DNA from: Toxoplasma gondii ME49
Taxonomy: Eukaryota; Apicomplexa; Conoidasida; Eucoccidiorida; Sarcocystidae
NCBI RefSeq assembly: GCF_000006565.2
Contig: NC_031476.1
Location: 768,458 to 832,457, forward strand
Direction of reading: 5' to 3'
Length of the DNA: 64,000 nucleotides
In this document: in pieces, positions 56,516 to 64,000 of the stretch
How the letters are laid out: each line of letters starts with the position of its first letter
Numbering within the stretch: the stretch's first letter is position 1
Made by a program: the position numbers and the translations under genes
Notes under the pieces: model-generated
Seen by the model: the letters and a program-made list of their open reading frames with translations, nothing else
Database searches by the model: none
Told to the model about the DNA's origin: nothing

Positions 56516-59500
56516 GCATGTCCGTATTTGTGTTTGTGCACATTTCTGCTGATGTTGTGTTGTCACATCGGAGATGTTCTTGTTCCTCTCACAGGATCGT
56601 TTAGTCGCCTCTCCTGTTTCCGACTGTTTTGTCTCTCGTAAATGCTGTTTCCCTGCACTGTTGAACGCTCTGTCTTCGAGACGTCCTGTCGTGAGGAGTC
56701 GTTCTTCGAAGTGCAGTTTTTATATGTTGTCTTGCCAGTTTCTCATCGAAAATTCATTCCTTTGTTGCCTCTCCGGTGTCCCGGTGTGCGCGCATGCAGC
56801 AAGGACAGCGGCTCCCAGTCTGACGAAATTCCGCTGCATCGCATGTACATGAACCGCGCGAATTTCAAATTTTGTGAGCGATCTCCTCAGGATGAATGAA
56901 ACGAAAGACTTTCGAGGGTGTTACTTCTAGATACCCCCACACACATACACATATATATATATGTATATATATATATATATGTATATGTATATATATATAT
57001 ATGTTATGTTGCATCGTGGTTTAAAGGATTGGGCACGTGGAAGTATCGAGATAGATTAAAATGCATGTGCATGTCCAGCCATGCGTATACTTGGACAAAC
57101 ATGTAAAACTCTTTTCGAGACGAGTCGGTGCAGATCCACGAGGAGAGAGAAGCGCACGCGATAGACGGCTCTCGCTGTGAGCATCTGAGAAGCAGCATGT
57201 TTCTTGTGTCGAGCAACGCCTGGATACGGGGGAGAGCTGCAGATGTCTCGAAAGAACGCCGAAGCAGGAACCGTTTCCTGGATTTTCGTCGCTTCTTGTT
57301 GTATGGGGCTTCGGAGCTCTCGCTGGCGCCAACGAATGTCAACGCTGCAGAGCGTTTTTGGACTTGTCTTCTTCTGTCCTGCATTTTCGCGTCTGTTGTT
57401 GCCTCAGCGAACAGACAACGACGGAGACGCCGCACCATTCTGCCCATGGGCTCGTTCCGCCTCAAGCGCGTAGACAGCAACAGTTCGCGGTACGTCAAAT
57501 CCTCAACTGTAGATCTCAAAGAACGCGCTTGGCTTTCTCGTTGAACGAAACGACTGAGCCACCGTAGTTCTGTGGACGAGGGCGTGCGTCGTCACGCGCC
57601 CCCCGCTACAGAGTCTGACTAGATCTACCTCTCCGCGATGTACATTCATGTGCATCTATCCTTGCATTACACACCTACATATACATGTATCATGCATATA
57701 TATACATATATATATACATGTATATATTTATATATATATATATATATGCACATCACACACATCGACATACGCACATGTCTACATGCGCGTATGTAGCATA
57801 CACATACGTATACATGTGTACATATTAACATACCTGCATGTTCATATATATATATATATATCTGCGTGTGTGTGTGTACCACATGCACAAACGCACGTAT
57901 ATTTCTTACGATTTGTTTTTCTTTCTTCTGCAGTCCGCCGGGCAGTCCGAAGGGTCTCGCCGTCCACTTTGGACATGAGAACTGGGACACAGTGATCAAC
58001 ATCATGGTCGGCATTCGCTTGGCGGCAGGCCGAGCGAGCAGCGAACCGCAGCGAGCCATCGAGCGCTACGACTTTGTCATGAAGGAGAAGTTCTCCATTC
58101 TCCCCAACACAGGCATGGTCAAAAGCATAAGTGACCGCAGATCGCTGGTAAGCGCTGTGTTACGTTCTCTCGAAATATCCACTTTTTCGCCTCTCAGACT
58201 CTCGGTGGAGAAAACGACAAGCCCGCACTGCACTTGTGCATCTGCGCCGTATCTGAACGCTAGCTGTATCGCTGCGGATAGCTGCGCAGGGGGGATCAGG
58301 GTGGTGAGGTAATCCTGGAGAGAGAACGCTTTTCTCCTCCCCTTGGCGTAGACAACTCGTTGCGTTCTCGCGGTCGATCTGTCTGCTGGTACAGTCATCA
58401 CACGCTGCTTTTGTCGAGGACTGTGTTCTTGGAATGCGGACTCTGCCATTCCCTTCGTTACTAGAGCCTCGACGGGCACTGTGCAGGTGCATGCGCGTCG
58501 TTTGAGCACATGCGTTGCAAGGAAGTCCTGGAGTTTCGAAGCGGCTTAGAAACGAGCTTTGAAATGCGTCTGATGTGCGAGAGGACGGATGCCTTTCTTC
58601 TTTAAGGTGGTATCTCCACCTATCCAGGAGACCGTTTCTCGCTGTCGCTCACCTCGGCGCTTTTGTTTCGTGAAACTACCTTTGCTTCGCTTCTTTCTTC
58701 CGCGACGACGCCAACATGTCTTTCTTGCAGTTTGCGGAGACGACGCTCGCGTTCTTTATTTCTTAAAAGTGGATTTCTGTCTGATTTTTCCAAAGGATCT
58801 CTCGTGTCCTGTGCGGCTCTCTTCAGTTTGCAGTTCGTTTCGTCGACTACGCCCCGATGGTCTTTCGGCGACTGCGGGAGAGATTTCACATCAGCAGTGA
58901 AACCTACGTTCGCTCCGTGGGTCCCGAGCAGCTCCTTGGAAACCTGCTTCTCGGTGAGAAGAAGAATTTTGTTTCAACTTCCAGACGAAAAACACGACGC
59001 GTGCACTCAGACCTTTCTTTGGGGGCTGCTGACTTCCGTTCCAGTTAAAAGACAGGAAAATGCGCGACCGGAACTACCATCCGCATGACCGAGGACGCTC
59101 GCCGCTGTACAGACACCCACAGAGGCTGAGAGGGTGACGACGGCTGAGGGTTCCGGAACAGGTGGAGCCATAGAGGGATAGAAACGCCGCCAGGCGAAGG
59201 GGAAGGGCACAGCGCTGACAATTCATTCAAGTAGATTCTCATTAAGGATGCACACAGAGAGATGCATAATATCGATGCACAGACTTATGTATCTATGTAT
59301 GTATGTATGTATAATTATGCATGGCGAAGTATGTGCATGCTCCGAGAAGGAAAGTGCAGTGATACTGCAGAGGAACGGTCTTGGGATTTGCTGAGGGAGC
59401 AGACCCAGCTGTCCTGATGAGGGTGTTCTGGATGAAGAAAAATTCTTTCTTGAACTCTTGTCGCTTTTCAGGCAACTTGTCTTCCCTGTCGGAGCTGGTG

Positions 59501-61468
59501 TCTGAGGGAAGAAGCGGCGCGCTTTTCTACTACACTGCGGACGGAAAATTCATGATCAAAACTGTAAGCGGCTGTAACCACATAGACAAAACTCTCTGCA
59601 TTCAAATAGTACTGTGCATGCGAAAAGGGAAACAGAACCAATGAGTACAAGTCTACAGAACTATGCAGCATACGCGTACATATATTGGATATATATATAT
59701 GTATATGGATGTATATCTGCTGTATTGGTGAATGTAACAACGAATAATACTTGAACCTACGTGTACATGCGTGCGTCTACACGAAGATATATGTAGACAT
59801 GCAGCGAAGAAATTCACTACATTCAATAAAAAGAAAGGAGTATCTCTCATGCTACCGTGGCTCGCTCGGAACTTGTCTCTGCTTCAACAACTCTTAAACG
59901 GGTGCCATAAATGCCACAACCTTACGAATTTATATATATATATATATATATATCTACATATATATATATATATATCTACATATATATATATATATATATC
60001 TACATATATATATATATATATATATATATCTACATATATATATATATATATACCCGTGACTATATTGCATCCTCATATGGGGAGTGGGGTTCCAGAAATT
60101 CGGCAGGAATAGATATCGTCCTACGAGAATGGAGAATTGCGTTGTCTCATCCTCGTTTTTGTGTGCGGCCTAAATTGCTTCGATGGGGCGGCATTCCTCG
60201 GATTGCTTTTCGCTTCCAGGCGTGATACACGGTGCATGTGCCTTGGACATGCATGCCTTTTTGGTTCTGGCCCAGGAGTTACATGAATGACGTTTCTCCG
60301 GTCGTTTCCCTCAGATTTCCAAGAGCACAGCGATGTTTTTGCGCTCGATTTTGCTGGACTACTACGAACACGTGATGGCGAATCCCGATTCGCTTCTCAC
60401 GCGTTTTTTTGGGCTGCATGCAATTCGGTTGAAAGAGAAACACAGGAGCGGCGGCGCCGTCCTTTCGCGTAAGGGTCTCTGGAATAACGCATCCCAAATT
60501 CATACTCGAGGGCGCCCCAGACTTCACAAAAACCACAGAACATGGCGTTGTTCGAGGCCGCGTCGTCGGAACTGTATTTGCTCGGAGCCGTCGTCTCCAA
60601 TATAAGCCGATTCTGTTATTCGACCGTCTTGTTGCGTCCTAGACCGCGGCCTGCAGCGCAATGTGAAGCATGCAGATCCGCGCCACTGTCGTCGTTTTGG
60701 GATTTTCTGCAGCTAAAGTGGAACACCCGCTGTCTTGCGAGATTTTTGCAGCTCACATGGCAGCTGACCGGCGCATGCACAAAAAGTATTTTATCGTGAT
60801 GTCAAATTTCTTTCACACGCCCGTCGAAATCCACAGACGCTATGACCTCAAAGGGTCCACCTACAAACGGCAGTTGTCTCCAGACCAACTCAAGTGAGTC
60901 TCATATGCGGCCGAACTTTTTCTTTGCCAAGGTAGCCTTCGACTTGCGTAAATGCTGGTGGGGGCAGATGAAGGAAGATCCATTTTTTGAGAACGGTGCG
61001 TGCACATGCGTATAGAGCTCTTGGCATGAAGGCGCGCATTCTGGCTTCGCTCGTTTTCAGACGCGAGGGTGTTTGTCTACGCATTTCTTTCTTTCTAAAT
61101 GCAAGTCTATCCCCCCTCCTTTATCGGCATCTGCCGCGTTTCGTATATCCGCGTTAATGCTTATATGTGAAAATCTGTGTACTCGTGTATTCACTTATAC
61201 ATACCGATTCAGTTATGTGAAGTATACATTCTCAGTTAAACATACTCGTCAACAGGCAGGGTGGTGCACGATTCTCAATGCCGTCTCCGCGATTACCAGC
61301 TATTCTCTCATCCCACATGAAGTTGCGAATCCACGAGGCCCCGTTATACAAAGAAATATATTAGGGGTTTATATGTTAAACAGGGATAAATGCAATACCA
61401 ATATCCATCTGATAAGCAGTGTGCACATGTATGTATATACATTTATGATATATGTATCTATGTATATA

Positions 61469-61506
<38 letters not shown>

Positions 61507-64000
61507 TGTATGAATGCGCGAGCGTTTTTGGTGTCAGTGAAAGAAGACAAACGTTTTTCGAAGACCTCAAGGGAGTGAGGCACTGTATATAATTATAGTC
61601 TTGTAGATATTGAGGCATGCGACCTATAACTACACAGTGCATTTATGCGAAGGAGGGACCAGATTGTGTCTGTTTCCCCGGTCCCTTGCACTCTCTTTCT
61701 CAGTTGCAGCAGACTGACCCTCGACGAGTAGCGAAGAATAAACGAAGTCAATAAAGGAACGAGTGTGGAGAACCTGCCGCTTATTTGCGTCTGACAACAG
61801 CGTCAAAGAATCCAGGGTGGATCTGTGTCTTTGTACCGCTGTGTTGTGGTTCAGTCGCAAATCGTGGTGAGACGACCAAGTCATGTTCTTGGCCTCGTGC
61901 ATGTCGCTCGGGAACGAGCTGGAAACAGTTGTGCGATAGCTGTTTCACTGCGGTTCCGTAACACCGCAGCGGCGGATTTGTATCTTACCTGAATATGGAT
62001 GTTTTTCTGGCTGAACGTGGAGCTCACCTAAGGCTAAAGAGCTCCGCAATCGAATTCGCGGACGCATCAACCAGCAACTGCACTCGGTTCGGTGTTCTGC
62101 GTATTTGCTTCCAGAGACAGCACTGTCGCATTGAAAGACCTCGACATCGACAGAGAGAAAGAGCAGGTGGGTCTTCACGATGAAGGAAGACAAAAGAGAA
62201 GCGTACCTGCGTTCCGCATTCAGGCGGTCTCTCTGTGTCGTCGCTTTGCGCGCAAGTGACGGTTTCCTCAAGTCACAGCAGCCTGATAGAAAGGGTGTGA
62301 AACAGGAGTTAGTGGACGACGCGTTCTCTTCGGTGTGGACGACATGCCTGCAAGGAACGTAGGACGACGGCGGCCTTTTTTCCCTGACGTAAACCGTCTG
62401 CATCCCCACAAAGACTTTTGTTCCACCCACACCTGTGCTCAGAGGGCGGGGAAAGCCGCGACGAGAGTTACACTGTCGTCTCGACTTTAGGAGGCGCTTT
62501 TCCAGTGTGTTCGGCGCTCTGCTCGCTCCTCAGAGAGCTCGGAACTCGGAAGTTGCGAATAGAAAACAAAAGTCTCTGGTCTGACTCGTGCTGCGAAAAG
62601 CGTATTCCAGGAAAGATCGAGTGTGCCTGAACGTCGGAGGGGACAGCTTTGCGCCTGCTTCGTCTTGCACAGACCAGACGGAGAGAGGGAGCCGGGCGCA
62701 TGCAGTGCCATGCAAATGCAAACACTAAATCCTACCTTCGTCTTCCCTCTCAGCCAAAGAGGAGCGCGGGACTTATTTTGTACCTTAGTCTCCAGTGGTT
62801 CTTCTCTCTCTGACAACATCTGCTCAGCTGTTTCCGTCTGTCACACTATATATATATATATATGCATTCAAGTATAAATATATGCTTGTCGACGTACATA
62901 TATATATATATGCATATATATATGTATATGTATATTTATATGGCAACAGTTTTCTTTTTTGGACAGGGCGGTGCATCTGAAATGGGTATTGGGTAGAGGC
63001 GGGGTTACTTTTTAGCCACCGGCATGCATTTGTGTGTTTTGTGTGAACTACGTCGCTCTGTCCCCTTGGAGGTGGGCGACGCTCTTCTGAACAGAGTTTC
63101 GTTTTCCCGTTTTTCGGTCATTTACTCGTCCTTGGATGCGCGCCGCATGCAGGCGTTTCTGCATTCGCAGAAATGCTTTGAAATGTGCCTGTCTGTTCTT
63201 CTGCCGAGTTCTTTGCATGCGACAAACGACCAGAGACGACGCCTGAGCAGGCAACACGGCTTTAGTCGGTGGATGCAGAAGGTTAACTCAAGTCCTAGTT
63301 AACTGAGTTTTGCGTTTGTGTCTTTGAGGCTCTCAGATTCCGTTTTTCTTCTGTCCTCTGTCGTTTTCGCGTGCAGATGGAACTCGGGCCAGAAAGGCGA
63401 AGCCAACTTCTTGCGCAGATGCAAAAGGACGTTGAATTTCTGCGAGTGCACCAGATCATCGACTACTCGTTACTCCTGGGGATCTTCTACCGCGGCCGTA
63501 AGACTTTCCATGCCAAGAGATTCACATGTCATGTTTTCGCGCTTTTTGCCGTTGAGATCCAGCCGTTTCTTGCGTCGGGAGTTACTTCCCGCGTCTGCAT
63601 GCAAGGGACCTCCTGAACTGGTGAACGTTTTGCTTCAACTCACATTCAGCAGACGAGCAAGTGCGGCACGCGTTCTTTCAAAGTCTTTCAAGGGGAGGTT
63701 TCACCAAGTTCTCAAAGCCATTTTGGTTTGTTCTTTTCTGCAGAACAACCGGATGACGTTCTGGCCGCCATGGTCTCTTCGACGCCTACTCCCCCTCCCC
63801 CTCGTCCCCTCAGCTTCCACCACAACTTTCGTCTTCACCATCTCTCTGGACTTTCTCAACGTAGGCTGCGAGCATCGACGTCTAGTTGGGTGGCTCGATG
63901 TCACACAGGAGTGTGTATCAATATTCACTTCTATATCCATATGTCAAATTGTGCTTACAACTAGACTGAGACACATATGGACAAACAAGTGCATGTGCGC
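50354..64000 (+). CDS. PIP5K: Phosphatidylinositol-4-phosphate 5-kinase with EF-hand N-terminus (3' end outside window)
   Basis: Makes PI(4,5)P2 from PI4P. Exons proposed: 50354-50562, 51113-51248, 51587-51681, 51961-52460, about 53001-53316 (5' border uncertain), 54279-55446, 56800-56873, 57408-57489, 57934-58147, 58827-58953, 59472-59563, 60315-60468, 60752-60893, 62115-62166, 63377-63497, 63744-63860, then beyond the window; about 1200 residues so far. The N-terminus starts MRSCCG and resembles a neuronal calcium sensor, with an EF loop DTNGDSRLSFTE. Next come a hydrophobic helix ([19 protein letters not shown]), a coiled coil ([20 protein letters not shown]) and a long polar linker with a coding repeat. 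The PIPK domain shows [78 protein letters not shown] and [14 protein letters not shown]. Plasmodium PIP5K is known to carry an EF-hand N-terminus, which supports the fusion. Confidence 0.87.
52739..52803. repeat. (TA)n / TATAAA microsatellite
   Basis: TA runs and TATAAATA units end directly in TTTGCAG near 52805. Another TA-rich run lies at 52558-52665. Both are in the PIP5K intron whose 3' border is uncertain. Confidence 0.85.
55165..55213 (+). repeat. 21-bp in-frame coding repeat
   Basis: GGGAGAGAAGAAGGCGAGAC is repeated, encoding GREEGET twice and then GREL. It lies in the low-complexity linker of the PIP5K gene. Confidence 0.9.
59931..60052. repeat. (TA)n-TCTACA tandem array
   Basis: TA runs of 16 to 24 bp are separated by TCTACA, at least four times. 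It lies in the PIP5K intron between 59564 and 60314. Confidence 0.93.

Overview
This window is nuclear DNA from a coccidian apicomplexan, most likely Toxoplasma gondii or a very close relative (Hammondia, Neospora). The reasons are: genes built of many small exons with short GT-AG introns and pyrimidine-rich acceptors; roughly balanced base composition; abundant (TA)n, (CATA)n and (GATATA)n microsatellites; frequent TGCATGC palindromes; a rhoptry-kinase-family gene; and a nuclear insert of Toxoplasma-like mitochondrial cytochrome b. From memory, and unchecked, the order SERCA ... GMP synthase ... rhoptry kinase recalls T. gondii chromosome VIII. Everything here was read by eye. Exon borders were placed by matching protein families, splice consensus and reading phase, so single borders may be off by a few bases.

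Layout: (1) 1-8465, + strand, the 3' two thirds of a SERCA-type P-type Ca2+-ATPase, 14 exons. (2) 10915-15595, + strand, a complete VAMP7-type longin R-SNARE, 8 exons, with repeat-laden introns. (3) 18978-23984, - strand, a RCHY1/Pirh2-type CHY-zinc-finger plus RING E3 ligase, 8 exons. (4) 23985-28010, a 4 kb divergent interval with minisatellites and an unresolved splice-bounded open region. (5) 28011-32693, + strand, GMP synthase, 6 exons, one intron using a GC-AG boundary and carrying a cytochrome b fragment. (6) 32906-38616, - strand, an adenylate kinase 7 (AK7)-type protein with SDR-like, AK and Dpy-30 domains, 6 exons. (7) 38617-50353, a compositionally different, microsatellite-poor block holding a rhoptry-family kinase (probably ROP46) at 41387-42385 and an 85-residue two-helix membrane protein at 44674-44931. 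(8) 50354-64000, + strand, a PIP5K with an EF-hand N-terminus, a membrane segment and a coiled coil, continuing past the window end.

This is not an operon; the genes are independent. Several do touch calcium and membrane traffic: the SERCA pump fills ER calcium stores, the EF-hand PIP5K would link calcium to PI(4,5)P2 synthesis, and VAMP7 serves late endosomal or secretory fusion. GMP synthase completes guanine nucleotide synthesis. AK7 is an axonemal protein elsewhere and here probably serves the flagellated male gamete. No rRNA, tRNA, CRISPR array or transposase gene was recognised. Besides the repeats listed, short (TA)n runs also lie near 4850, 12030, 18350, 28400, 32350, 51350, 56480, 57730, 57850, 61480 and 62850.
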